64,000 nucleotides of DNA from Ignelater luminosus. Taxonomy: Eukaryota; Arthropoda; Insecta; Coleoptera; Elateridae. The number at the start of each line of letters is the position of its first letter. The stretch's first letter is position 1. Below the pieces are notes generated by a model. It worked only from the letters and a program-made list of their open reading frames with translations. It had not been told where the DNA came from and ran no database searches. Positions 44,650 to 56,961 of this stretch are shown here, in pieces. The DNA lies in the NCBI GenBank assembly GCA_011009095.1, contig VTPC01089972.1, forward strand, positions 305,848 to 369,847, read 5' to 3'. The position numbers and the translations under genes were made by a program.

Positions 44650-45780
44650 TAAACATATGAATTTCAGAAGATTGCCCAAAGCCCATACTAGAAACAAGAA
44701 AACAACTGCTACCATATCTAAAAACAGCAAAAGAAGAGGGACCCAAGGATAAAATTATCTATGACAAACTAGTAATAAATGATAAAACGTACAGAGCAAA
44801 AGACTTAGGAATTGATAATAACGACGAAGTGCAAAAGAGAAATAAAAAGAAAGGTAAAACAAGTTAATAAACTCTTAAGAAAGATGAAAAAGAAGACAAA
44901 AAGGAACAAATCAGAAGAATAACAAAAACAGCACACACAGAAAAAAACTAAAAGGAAATAACACACGGAACGAAACTACAACGGCCAAGGCTATGAACAA
45001 GGATAAAGAAAAGGAAATAAAATATTAAAAAAAAATTAAAGAAAAAGAAAGAACAAAAAACAAAAATAGCAATATGAAATATTTAAACACTTCTACGAAC
45101 GGGAAAAATGGAAGAGACAGCAAGAGAACTACACGAGTATTATGTATACATAGCAGCGATACAAGAAACAAGATGGGACGAAACTGGAGAAATAAGAAAA
45201 AATGTATAGGGCAGAGTGAGAAAAAAAATTGTAAAAGCAACTGAAGCACTCGGAAGAAACAGACCACTACTGAAAAGCAAAATGTTGAGTAAAAAGATCA
45301 AAATAAAAATATATAAAACCCTAAGAAGACCGGTTATTACGTATGCGATGGAAACAATAACAACCAACAAAAAAAAAGAAGACGACCTGAAAATAATAGA
45401 AAGGAAGATAATGAGAACAATACTGGGACCAAATGTAACAAGCCAAGGAGAAGTAAGATTGAAAACAAATAAAAAGATAGAGGACCAACTCGAAGGGGAA
45501 AATGTTATAAGATACATAAAAAACACAATGGCTGGAATGGGCAGGCCACATCATGAGAAGGAAACTGACAGAGATGATAGGGAGAATTACTCAGTGGACT
45601 CCACTATGGCCCAGGGATAGAGGAAGACCCTGAAAAAGATGGAAGGCCACGGTGGAAGAAGATGTAAAAGCAATGCAAATCAATGACTGGAAATTGAAAA
45701 GCAAACACAGAAAAGAATGGAGGAAAATAACACAGGCAGCCAGGAGTCGCAGCAAATTGTAAATAAATGGAACAAAATGA
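44650..45780 (+). mobile_element. LINE with large internal deletion, inside the 1-kb repeat
   Basis: Four LINE parts are read in native order: ORF1 C-terminus (44690-44815: RKQLLPYLKTAKEEGPKDKI, then YDKLVINDKTYRAKDL), a lysine-rich linker, the endonuclease start (about 45070-45200: FKHFYER...AAIQETRWDETGE) and the RT thumb and C-terminus (45216-45740). Nearly the whole endonuclease and RT are missing. The C-terminal region ends with DWKLKSKHRKEWRKITQAARS, matching the DWRE.AQDR..WR.IV..AK end. The element lies within the second copy of the approximately 1-kb repeat. Confidence 0.8.
45070..45745 (+). pseudogene. Endonuclease start joined to RT C-terminus (LINE ORF2 remnant)
   Basis: The endonuclease motif AAIQETRWDETG, with the catalytic Glu of QETRW, ends near 45200. 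Fewer than 30 bp later the frame 45216-45620 begins RKKIVKATEALGRNRPLLKS, the thumb region that normally lies several hundred residues further on. It continues LSKKIKIKIYKTLRRPVITYAMETI, ERKIMRTILGP, GHIMRR-type sequence in another frame, and RGRPWKRWKATVEEDVKAM. The 134-aa frame is therefore a deletion product, not a gene. Antisense hydrophobic frames (45140-45526, 45321-45554) are shadows. Confidence 0.8.
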
Positions 45781-45949
45781 GTAATTCACCTCAAAAAATG
45801 AATTTTAAAACTCCATCAACGTTCGCCATAATACTGCAATTTGCAAGGCTTGATGATAATGATGATAATTCCAGTGTTGTTTTGATCCATTTTTTTCTTG
45901 TTCCTTGCTTTATTACAATAAATTGATCCCTGTGGTCTTCGAAGCGGGT

Positions 45950-47060
45950 TTTTTCCAATAGTAAGGCAGAAAGCTAATTAAATTCTCAACTTCACCGTTT
46001 AGTTATGTAAAACCAGTATCGATTGTCACACTGGACATAATAGTAGTTGAACCTTTGAAACAAACTCGAAACCTTTTTGGCTAGGTGATTAATAAACTTT
46101 TCTCGATTCTGTAAATTAAAACGATGAAGTCCTTGAAGAGAATTCCATGTGTTGAACTCTGGTAGCAAAGGAGCTTAAATTCTATACAAAGCTATTTGGG
46201 TTTGGCTTCAGCAGTCAAGTCTTTTGAAGAGAATTCAGACCTCTTTGACGAGATAAAATGTGAGCTGTTTCTGTTTGCCAGGCAGGCAAAAACAGTCTGG
46301 CGGTAAATTGAAGTTTTATACCCTCTTTCGTAAGGTGGTTTGATTGCAACAGTCGAGTTCTTGAAAAGGTGTGAATCTTCTGCGATGGCAAGGCTCTAAT
46401 GTCTTAGACCTTTTGACGCAAGCACAAGAGGGTGCGTTGCAGTTCACTTGATTGCTTCATCTTGTTCCGCTCACAAGTGACCATGTAATTCAGACTGAGT
46501 TGGTATGGATGAGAGGTAGGGTAGTGGATGATCTTTAGTCTTGTGTTGACGGGTAGGAAGTAATGCTGTGTGCACATAGCAGGCGGAAGTTTACGAAAGT
46601 CGAGTTTAAAAAAACTCATCTTGACCTTCTGTGTCGGTTCTAATAGCGCAGGTGCGATCGGGTGGTAGAAATTTGTTTTCTCCTGCACATACAAAGCTGA
46701 GACAAGTTCAAGTAGACCCTTGTTAAACCTTAGATTGCAGCAGATGTTGGTAGAAGACGGTGTCGACGATTGATGTGAAAGTTTTTTCCTTGATAAACCA
46801 GCTGAGCTGTCTTCTTTTTTCAAATTATGAAGATAAAAATTTATTTTCACAAAGCACTGCTACGGGGTGGTGAACTGGATTTACTGTGCAGTTCTGCTAG
46901 TAGCCTTGAGGTATCAAAAAATCCATAGGTGGCAATTTCGTTCCTTGAAGAACCATGCACAGACTGACAAAGAATCTTGAAATTGGAGCAAAAACAATTC
47001 GCTGCTTGATATTCGTTGTCTTCGCAATAAATAACCAGACTTAGCTACTCTAGGTTACTA
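45950..47060. repeat. About 1-kb repeat, remainder of second copy
   Basis: Continues the second repeat copy beyond the LINE. Matches to the first copy include CCTTTGAAACAAACTC (46063 versus 43748), TTGAACTCTGGTAGCAAA (46152 versus 43773), TCACAAGTGACCA (46469 versus 44089), CAGACTGAG, AAGAATCTTGAAATTG (46971 versus 44418) and ATATTCGTTGTCTTC (47007 versus 44451). The 148-aa minus-strand frame at 46404-46850 has no recognisable domain and is tentatively regarded as repeat sequence. Confidence 0.55.
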
Positions 47061-50000
47061 GTGTTAGTACTGCTTTAGTTATTGCAGCCAAACTTCAATT
47101 CAAGCAGGTAGAAAGTGTTTACCAGAGTTCTAACAACTTAAAAAATTTAGTATAGACTCTAACAAGTTCAAGATATTTCAAATGCAAGGTTCGATTGTTT
47201 GCTACAAATTCAAAGTAGGGGCCCAAATTAAAAGTTTGCTGTGTTTACAGTTTTTGTTCTGTTTTATACTAAATGGCTGTTGCATTCCAGGCTTTATAAT
47301 TAATTGACAACAAGAAATAAAACTTGCATAACTTATTTATTTTTGGATGCAATAGATAATTAGTAAACACAACGTAACATTTGACGGTAATTGCCATTCA
47401 GAAATTATTTAAAAACTTTGATCCTTTAAGCAATAACCGATAGTTTCATTTATAATTTATTTTGACGCTAGACTTTTACAGTAACATGTGTTCTTACTAA
47501 ATGTGAAGATCACGTAAAACGGTCTTGTATCTATTCCAAAATTTCGCATAGGGTTTTGCCTATGTTTCGTCTTTAGTGGCACACGCGGTATAATAATTCT
47601 TAATTTTGTAATTATTATTCTTTGATTATTCGATTATTCTCTCTTTCTTTTTCTCTTAATAACAAGCAATAACCGAATTTAAATATTATTAGCAGTCAGT
47701 TTCATCTAGTGGCAGAAATCATGTTTATTGATGTGTCTTTCTAAAAAGTTGAAAACGAATGAAAGAATCTTAATATACAAGTGAGATAAAATCTCCAATT
47801 TCATTGGTTTTGATTGAATTCGTTTTCGTTTAGCTATCCCAATATTGAAAAGCTAGTAGTACATAAAACAGCACGGAAATGATTGAAGTTGGACCAAATT
47901 ATTTTCCTGTTTTTGTCGATTTTATTAACCAATAAGTAGAAAAGAAATTACTATTACTATGGTGGTCATCATAATGTAGCAGATTCTGATAAAATAATAG
48001 TAGGAGTATGATATCTATTTTATAACAATGTCTCTCTGGTTTACAGATGTAAAATAATTTTAGATCCCTATTTTAGATTTCTATTATGTTTCAGCTCTGA
48101 AGGTAACCACCCGCATTTGCGATTCCCTCTTTACAGAACTGTCACTGTGGTTATACATTATAGGACCGCCATACTTGAAACAAATTAGTTCAAAAGTAAT
48201 AAACCCAGCACTGTTTCAAGTTTCGAAACTTAATCTTCGCATTAGGAAATAGTCGAGTGTCTTGGACGTTTAAGTGACACATCTCAAATAAAGTACTAAT
48301 ATTATGTTTTTACTCCTCTGTATCTATATATAGCTTGGACATTGAACTTCTATGGAAATTTAAATGCTTCAACCCAATTTTAATCAATTTTATAAGCGAG
48401 AAGTTTTCATTAAAATCTAATTTTAATTTATTTTTAGTGAGGAGAAAGAGACCGTGATGCGTCGTTTTCAAAAGTTAACACACATCCGAAATCCATGGGA
48501 TTAATTTGTGCACAAGTCGGGTTGATGTCTATTGATTTGGAAAGCGTCTGCTACACGCGTTTAAATCCCACAAGTAACTTCCGTGATAAGGTTTTTGGTC
48601 ATTGCGTTTTGTGGGATTTTTGGCGAGTTTTACACAATAATTTTTCCTGTTTTCTATGAATAATATCCTTCTCATTAAAATGATAATAACAGAGAGAAAG
48701 TCAAAACAATGAGGAGAGGGAAAAGATGAATTTCAAATTTTTAACCCAATTTTAATTATCACGTAAAATCTGAATTTCCTGTAGGAAAATTTTGTCGCGG
48801 AATAATAAATTGATGATCTACTAAATTTTCCAGGTTAAAGTTACTCTCTCTCATCACTTTTGCTTTTCTCGCGCTGCTCTTCATAAAATCAATAAAGATG
48901 ATGTTATAATATATTAAAAAGATTCTTCAGCATTATCTGCAGAAACTTTTACAAATTTTCACTTTGAAATAAATTCCGTTCGTGTTTCGTATTAAACCTT
49001 AAATTTTATGGAAACTCGAAACCGTTCAAATATTTTTCTTTAAATGTTCTTCTTCGGTTTCTATTTTCATTAACATTTCAAAGTATTCGTTATCTCTGTC
49101 TACAATAAAGGAACATATTCAATCAGTTCCTTCTAAACTTGGTATACGCATTAAGCTTAGAACTCTTCTTCTTCTTCTTCTTCAAGGACGAAAAGCTCGG
49201 AATGACATAATCACAAGGAGCTTTCCGGTTTAAGCTTTCAAGTTTCAGAGATGACAGATTTTTTCCTGCTCGTTGAGTTTCGACGTCATTTAAAAGTATA
49301 TATTTTGGTTTTTCTTTTCTTAGTGTATTATTGAAAAAGTTTTAGTTTTCACTACTATTATGGCACGCTTACTTAAATCGTGATCCCTTATAGATACTAA
49401 AAAACGTGTTGTTTATTGATTTAAAATATTTTTTGCAAGTATTTACTTACTGCACTTGAGTAATTTGTTTAGTTTCCTCAGAATCAGTTAACAATAATTT
49501 ATGTAACGACCTCCATATAGTAAGCCATTCTTCTAGATGTCAAGTAGGTTTTTATATTTTTTCGTTAATCTCGAGATGCTGTTTATACGAGTATCTTTAG
49601 AAACTAATCCTGAAAGCTACAAAACAAACTTTTTTGATTTCAGTTTTAGCTGAGAGCCTTGAAGGTCTATCAGTTTCGTTTTATTGTCTATAATTTAATA
49701 AATTGTAGAAATAGTTTCTCTATATTGATGTTCAAATAACCCTCAATGAAATGAAAACAAGATCTTGAAAATATTATAGGCGTGCCAGAAGAATTTTTTA
49801 CTTGTAAACTTCCAAACACCCTACACTTATGGAACTTGTTATTATTAGACCTGGCTGTATTTGGGATAGTTAGCGCTTTAATATTTAAATGAAGTTGGGA
49901 TTCTTGACCTGAGGTCCGTAGACCGCAGCTTTAAGTGGTCCAGTAAGCACAGATGCGAGATGTAATTCTGTATGAAAATAACCAACTTTAGTAATATAAG

Positions 50001-50412
50001 TTGATGCGGCATTTTCAATTTATTAATTTATTAAAAGGTACTTCTGTTGCGAGTAGGGGGCGTTTACTTTCATGGAATTTTTAAAGAAATCTGTAACTTA
50101 GCACAAATTAAGTATATTAAGAACAAAATGGCAATGATGATTTTTAGACTTTAGTAAAAAATAATTTTACAAAATAAATTAAATATTTGAGAGTATCATT
50201 AATCAATGATGTGATTGTTCAGAAGAATCGGCCTCGATAGATGGTTTTAGCATTTGTAAGTTTTTATAACTTTCTTAAAATGATTTACTGACTAATTTTA
50301 AATATCAGACAGAAAATTAGGTTTCTCATGTCACCCTTGAACAATTATATCATGTTTTTCTCAATTTCTTTATTTTGCTGTTAATTAATCTAAAAAAATC
50401 AGGTGGGTACAT
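47060..50412. other. AT-rich sequence without recognisable genes
   Basis: More than 3 kb with no open frame of note and no identifiable repeat. It contains one CTT microsatellite near 49163-49183. Confidence 0.5.
49163..49183. repeat. (CTT)n microsatellite
   Basis: About seven CTT trinucleotides in a row. Confidence 0.85.
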
Positions 50413-50420
50413 ATTACAGG

Positions 50421-50634
50421 TACAGCGTCCCAAAAAAGAAAATAGACAGAGCTAAGTCCCAGTTGCGTAGGCAACCCATGCTACATCACCATTGCTTTCA
50501 AGCAAGCGTCCTGCAGATGGCTTGTCTTGACATGAAAGTAATAGCGATGTTGTAAAATGGGTTGCCTATACAACTGTAAATATTTACCATAGAACTGGTT
50601 ATAGCCCTGTACATTTTCTTTTTTGGGGCAGTAC
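50421..50634. mobile_element. Foldback (hairpin) MITE, about 214 bp
   Basis: Almost the whole unit is an imperfect palindrome centred on CTGCAG near 50514. Matching arm segments are CCCAAAAAAGAAAAT with ATTTTCTTTTTTGGGG, GTAGGCAACCCAT with ATGGGTTGCCTAT, and CAAGCGTCCTGCAGATGGCTTG at the centre. The right arm carries an extra segment of about 25 bp. The outer ends (TACAG...) resemble the TACAGGGTG end of the neighbouring Tc1-like remnant, so it may be a non-autonomous derivative. A transcript would fold into a long hairpin. The small minus-strand frame over it is not a gene. Confidence 0.78.
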
Positions 50635-50639
50635 AGGGT

Positions 50640-51175
50640 GACAAATAAATATAAATAGTAGTAACTCAAAGATTTTCAAAGATTCCTCATCGAGCACTGA
50701 TGCACGCCTGCAATCTCTTCTTAAAATTGTCGACCGTGCAACGCAGTTACGTTTTCTGGAATATTGTCCCATGCAACATCTAAAGATTGCTTTAATTCTT
50801 CGACACTTATGTGACGTTTTGTACAAGCTGTTGTCTGTAACATAACCCACACGCTATAGTACATTGGATTCAAGTCTGGGGAAAACAAAGGTCAGCCTTC
50901 TGGACAAATAAAGTTCGGAAAGTGGCTACGAATCAACTGAATAATAATATTAGCAGTATGCTGCTTTTCAGAATCCCGTTGGAATACCCAATACCGGTTT
51001 CTGAAGTGCCCACGGTTCTACAATAGCTTCAAAAATTTTAGATATGTTATACTTCAGCTGTCATTTTGACACCTTAATCAATAAATACTAACGGGGTTCT
51101 TCCATCCACAGTAATTCCGACCCAAACAATCACTGATGTTGGATGAGCTAATTGAGCCTCTTGGTTGCTGGCAGC
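50640..51175 (-). pseudogene. Tc1-like transposase C-terminal half (broken)
   Basis: Minus-strand motifs: HPTSVIVWVGITVDGRTPLVFID (51140-51074; the MVWA.VT.DGR.PLVFI motif), TAEVYITKIFEAIVEPW (about 51060-51010), then a decayed stretch where the QQDSAP.H motif is expected, SLYKTSHKCRRIKAIFRC (about 50830-50780) and a frameshifted C-terminus to about 50660. The N-terminal DNA-binding half is missing: the sequence switches to gypsy-like gag near 51175. The TACAGGGTGACAAAT sequence at 50632-50646 looks like the 3' end of the element. Confidence 0.75.
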
Positions 51176-52017
51176 TTTAGCGGGAACAGAACAGAATCGA
51201 TCGGTTCCGGCATTCGGTTCGAAAATGTCCACTTTGGCAGTGTTTCCAACAAACAACTGCTGGTATTGGCGGCGCCGCAGTTCAGTACTTGGTTAGGTAT
51301 ATCTGGTTGTCGACGATTAATATGGGATTACATGGGATTTGGCCTATCTTGGGCGGCTGCTTCACTTTTGTTTCGGGCTGGCTTGGCTTTGTTGTGGCCG
51401 TAACTGATTCATGATTTATCAGAGCCGGGACCACAAACTTTGGCTCACGCTTCAGTCTCAGCTTACGATGGAGCTCTTTGTATTCCGGTAACAAATTGCG
51501 GCGAAGCCAGAAGAATTCTTGTTCCTTGGTCATACCACTATGTGTTCGGAGAAGAGTCTGCATATCGACAACGCATTCCTTACCCAACTCTTTCTTGCGC
51601 TTGTGCGCCAGCTGATTTCGGCTTCTAAGTCTAGTCGCATGGTAAGTAAAAGTCATTAAAGTTTGATTACGAGTAGCTTTTTCATCGGGCCTGGTTATTC
51701 CTGTACCAGTATAGTGATCTTCCGGACATCACTTCGGGTAGTAACACCAACAGCTGGTCCTTAGAAATATTGTGGCGGGTACTTAGCTTGTCTAAACTTT
51801 CTAAGACGTCGACGGAATCTGTCTTCTCGGAGAAGTTAATACTCCAGTCGCGGGTCATGGTATTGGTTGTGGACGAACTTATTTCCGGTACGGTCGGCGG
51901 TTGTCGAGTTAGTATGAGGACGGTGTTTACGGCGGAATATAAAGGAAACTGGGGATGGTGAGCTGTTGGTACAACAGGCAGGTTGGGTGCCGATATATTA
52001 ATTAAGGGAGCGATCAT
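51176..52017 (-). pseudogene. Ty3/gypsy-like Gag with zinc knuckle (broken)
   Basis: Gag builds the retroelement particle. From 52017 the minus strand reads MIAPLINISAPNLPVVPT, then DWSINFSEKTDSVDVLESLDKL, HNISKDQLLVLLPEVMSGRSLYWYRNN (the Retrotrans_gag capsid pattern), and after a stop and frameshift QLAHKRKKELGKECVVDMQTLLRTHSGMTKEQEFFWLRRNLLPEYKE (51600-51470). Near 51260 to 51180 another frame gives CWKHCQSGHFRTEC and ILFCSR. This is a CCHC knuckle in which the second Cys is shifted by one (H in its place). The coding sequence stops where the Tc1-like sequence begins. No pol was found. Confidence 0.8.
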
Positions 52018-52044
52018 AGCGGCGGGAATGTGTGATGTGACTGT

Positions 52045-52365
52045 CTAGTGTCTGATGTCGACATCTTGGTATCCTGGTTTTAATGTTTCTTGATCGTCGG
52101 TTTCTGGAGTGATACAGCGGTCGCTTTTTTTCACAAATTCTTCTAAACTAAACTGTTCCTGCTCGGGCGCCAAAATATCTAGACAATTTTTCTTCAGAGG
52201 ACCAAAATATGCCATGTCCAAGATTTGGGAGAAAGGCAAACGAAATTTGTCTTTATCTGACGCCAAGCGAATAACTAAAGCAACTGTGCATTTAAACCAG
52301 TCAGTAAAACATATAGTCAAACCAACCGTGAGTGGTACGATTGTAGAGACACCTGTCAGGTCCAC
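52045..52365 (-). pseudogene. Open frame upstream of gag, possible Gag N-terminus
   Basis: A 106-aa minus-strand frame ends 28 bp before the gag frame. It has no recognised domain. It is acidic in its second half (EQEQFSLEEF, then PETDDQETLK) and shares the GC content of the adjacent gag. It may be matrix-like sequence of the same retroelement. It may equally be a separate small ORF. Confidence 0.35.
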
Positions 52366-52379
52366 ATATATACTGTAAG

Positions 52380-55300
52380 AAGGTTCTCAACAGCGTTACC
52401 GAAAAACCTCTTTTGTTACAAATTCAATTTTTTAACTTTTGTCTTTTTGTGAATATTAAACATTGAGTTTTCTATTTTAAAAATTTCTAATTGATACTCC
52501 GCGGTCAGCATGTTTAATTTCTTATTCTTAACTTCGACATCGAGGTTGTTCTTTAAGTTTTGGTTTACATTCTTTTATTGCATAGTAAATTAGGGCCTGA
52601 TTGTTTCTGTGGAAATCTTTTTGGCTAGGTTTTGGGGATTAGCTTTTCAAGCTCTAAAGTGACTACTGTAGGTGCCATCTTTGTTTGTTTTTGGAAGATG
52701 AGTCACACCACCAGTTCAACATTTATATATGTAATAAGTCTACATTTTGTGCTTCATACAGTTAATAAGAACACTACCCTATTATCAGCAATATTTCTTT
52801 TAGCTTTTAACTTGCTTTGCACTTTTAGAACCTGTTTGGCTTCTGGCATTGAGTTTCCCGTAATTTTATCCCATGATATCTTTTTATCTTTATATTGCAC
52901 TCATCAGTGGATTTTTAGTCTTTTACGGTACCTGACATTAAATTCTTATCATATTCTGTGAAGTTTCTTGAAGGACGAGAATTTCTGTATTATCAGAATT
53001 CACATCGATGCTGCAAATTAATGAAAGCGACGATCGTCACAAGGTGGGCGACATCTAACGTCAAAGTTGGAAATACTATGTTAATAGAAAGAATTAGGCA
53101 TGTTTTCCTTATTAACATTTAAAGGGAGATTAACGTTAAAAAATACGGAAACGCAAATGAGAACATTATAAAAGGGACTTAGTATGAACTTATGGTTACG
53201 TCGCTACCATACTGTCAAAACAACTTGAAAATTTACAAAGATTTATTTCCTTGGCGTTACGTATTTATTTACGTCCATATAACCGTTCTGTTTGTGCCAA
53301 TTGTGCATGATTTTTGCGAATACAAATGAGATCTGAATTTTGAAAAGCTACATTACTGTCGAAAATATGACATGTCAAGATATGTTACTGGGCAGCAACT
53401 CTAGAAACCAACTGATAACTTATCCAATATATAACTAACCAATAACTTTATCTTTTAAATATACACCGAAAAGATATCTGTATGTTCTAGAAACGCCATT
53501 AGTCTTATTCTTTCTGAAAATGTAAATCATGTATTAAAACAAAGTTTGGAACTCCTTAAGATCGTCGTTCTTCTAATTCAAGAAACACGTCAGCATATTT
53601 AAAGTTTAGGTTTATCTTTGCGTCAAAACAGATTGTTATAGGTTTGTTTTATTAAGACACACATCTCAAGATAAGTATTCGAGAACTTGTACGCTAAAAG
53701 AGGACAACTCATGAATTAACAAAGCAGGCAGCAATATATTTACTCACTGATTTCCCTACTAATCAACGGAAACTTTATTAAACCGAAGATTTCAGTTCAG
53801 TATTTTTCTTTTGCTTGGTTCGAGTGATCTGACAGAATTGTACAGATCTTGATCAAAAATCTTTCAGATTATTTTTCAGTTTGTCTTTTAAGTTTATTAG
53901 TCTTCACGAAAAAAAGAAATCTTTCGTGATTGCACGTTACACGTTTCACAATAATTACTGATTTCACGACAGTGAGTAAACACTGGGTTTACAACTAATC
54001 AAGAATTTGGGTATTAATCATTCAATCAATCTCTCAGGTTGTCTAACAAGATTTTTTAATTTTGACCAGGCCAGTAGGATCTAATTTTAACATCTATATA
54101 TATACAATTTTTCAAGTTTTTTTAATAAAAGTAAGAACTAGGCAATTTATTCCTGGTTTTAATTAGTATAAAATGCCACAGTTTAAATATTTCCAAACAA
54201 CTGATGTCTGTTAGTATTCTTATTTTACAGAAGTAACCTATTAGTTTTCAATTGTATCAGACCTATAGCTAGATCGCCTTAATAGGGGAGGCATTAGACA
54301 ATTCTGAGTGGTGGCGTGTTTTAAACAGAGTTTACTGGATCTAGACTGGAAAGTTAAAAAACACTCCCCTAAGTTCAAGTGAGGATGTCACCAACGGAAT
54401 CTCCGAGACACCAGGCAACCTTCTTAAATATCTAGGCTTATGCTGGTAAATGGAGCTGTGCCAATGCGGACTTTTATTTTCCCTATACTTGTGGGATTTT
54501 GCATAAGTAAAAAATAGGCTTAAGATAATTCCGATGATAATAATAGTCTAGATCGCAGCAAATCAGTGACCTCGGTGCTCTTCAAGGTAATGAAGCAAGG
54601 CTGCAACAGCTTTTATTCAAGAACCTTAGATCTGTAAAGGTAAGGTAAGTGATTTTGAGTAAACCCATCTGTAGTGATATGCACGAAACTCCAACTGCAT
54701 GCATACTTGTAAACAAGAGAATTAAAGTGCTGACGCTAACAAATCTACGTCTTTGGTTTCATTTAATAAGCAAAGTGCTCAGTAAGGTAAAAACAAAGGA
54801 TAGTTTAAGATTTTCTTTCTTTCTCCTTTCAAGAAGTTGCCTAGCTACACCTGTTTACACTCTGGCTATAGGCCTGGATTTTAAGTTTAAGACTAGCCAC
54901 TCAATAAAACGGTCTCAGTTAAAACTATCTAATCTCATTTATGTATGTAGAACAGGAAATCTAAAGCTTAAAGGTTTGTGATTAATTTTGAAAAATTTAG
55001 TTTTGGCCAGGAGGATTTAAACTAATTAAAACTAACTCGAATATGTTGCTAAAGCATATCGCAAAGCTACGAAAATGTGGAGCATTCAACAGGCAATACG
55101 AAGAAATCGGTTCGCAAAACTAAATTATCAAGAAGAATTTGAATCTGAAACCTAAAATCTTCAGCTTCAGAACATTTGCACAAATTCTGTTTTAATTTGA
55201 AGTTAAATTTTGTGAATGAAATGTTTAAAAACCTTCAAAACTGTAACATCTTTTTTAGCGATGTCAACAAACAGATTTACTATTATCGCTCAGAAAACAA

Positions 55301-56950
55301 GTTGAATGAGAATTCAAGGCGCTCTATACTTATTCGCAAACCGCTTGGTTCCAACAAAATGGTGCAAAGTGCCATTCTTCAAATAAAATAATTGCATGTT
55401 TATGGACAGCGCTCAGAAATGCCACTATTTGTTTTCCTACATTATATATTTATTTCAATTTTGTAAATAGATGGACAATACGGCAATTGTAATGTGATCT
55501 AATACTGTTCAATGATGGGACAAGACTAAACAGCAGTACCTAACCGTTTTAAGACTCGACGTTGTATAGTGGACAGATGGACAGTTTTCAGAATACTTAT
55601 CAATTCAGGAAGGGATTATGCTGGTTAAACTGCAGAAAATATGCTGAAAGGGAAAGAAAAAGCCACTGAACCTAATAAACTTCAAATTGGCAGCTGCAGA
55701 ATGTTAAAGGGGGGCAAACTGTTAGTATAAAAAATGAGAAGGTCCCCTGGAGCTTTACTTTCAATGTTTCTATTTAAAAAAATCTTTTTTAGATTTTTTT
55801 TTAATCATAATTCCCAACTATGATCGGAATAAAAAAGCAACGCGTTATTGTGTAGGAAAGCCTCACGTAATATGGTAAGTATAATGTGTGCCTTGGTTTT
55901 TTAATACAGGGCAACTGCTTTAAAGATTTTCATAGAGGAAATTTTAGTTTTAGTTACTTTCAGAATTTTTAAAGTTATTCGCAGAACTACTCTCATTTTA
56001 AACGTTAAAGTATTAAGTGTTGAGCTCAGATGACTTATTATATATGTCATCTAAGGCTACACACTAGGATAGATACTCGATTTTATTGATGTACGCAGAA
56101 TTTTGTAAAAATTTATGAGACATGCAGTAGGGAAGGAAGGAATTGAACTTTCAAGTTTTTGCTGCGTTTCACTTTGGAGTTATTTGAAAGTCACAGATAA
56201 TAGCCATTAAACCCATTTCAAATTTTGAAACGTTCTGCCCTAGTTGAAACCGTGTTAAAATCATTGCTTGACACTTTTTGTTATAGAAAGTATACAAACA
56301 ATCTAATAAGCACGTGCTGCCTCTCTATGCAATCTGCGGAACTGCAGTAATTTTTAGCGAAATCCAAATGAGCGAAATACCTGGATAGTGTAAAGTGTTT
56401 AAATTTTTAAAACCTTAAAACTAAAAAAATAAATCAAAAATTCTCGGTTAGAATCCGTTCTTATAAGGTTACAAAAAGTTTCGAAATATTTAATTTTTAG
56501 CAGAATTTACTCACAGGTAAAAGGCAAAATGTTGACCACCGCACTTAAAATAGCAGACTTTGAAGTTCTTTATAATAAATTTTTAACGTAAGAGCAAATA
56601 TATCTTGAAAAATAACAGGCAAATAAACGATACTTTGTTAATCAAAACAGGGACAAAGTTTTTAAAAATTCCAAATTAAATACCTAATTGTTATTAAAAT
56701 GAGGTTGTAATAAGATGATTTTAGCAAAGCTGGCCTCAGATGTTAAGCCAGTTAGGTGACCGCCTCACGGCGTACAGTTATCAAGGCGCAAAAGTCTTAA
56801 AGAAGAAATAAATTGTATATCTGATGTGTCGTCATTAAACTTGATTACATTATTTACTGTAACAAAAACAGAATTAGGTTGTAATTCTTGAACATATTCT
56901 TAGGGCATCTACATAATTATTCTTTCAATAATTACATAGAATTTTAAAAT
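52380..56950. other. AT-rich sequence without recognisable genes
   Basis: Includes 109- and 110-aa frames (52632-52961 and 54649-54981, both +) with no known motif. The first is hydrophobic with repeated F/L segments, the second basic. Neither has convincing gene structure. No LTR copy or primer binding site belonging to the gag at 51-52 kb was seen. Confidence 0.45.
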
Positions 56951-56961
56951 GAGAGATATAA

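Noticed and set aside
45140..45526. 128-aa hydrophobic open frame on the - strand
   Set aside because: Exactly antisense to the lysine-rich LINE RT C-terminus. The same reasoning removes the frames at 36017-36253, 26624-26863, 30678-30995 and 4-213 (- strand).
46404..46850. 148-aa minus-strand open frame as a possible gene
   Set aside because: It lies within the second copy of the approximately 1-kb repeat, has no domain, and the matching part of the first copy is not open over the same length.
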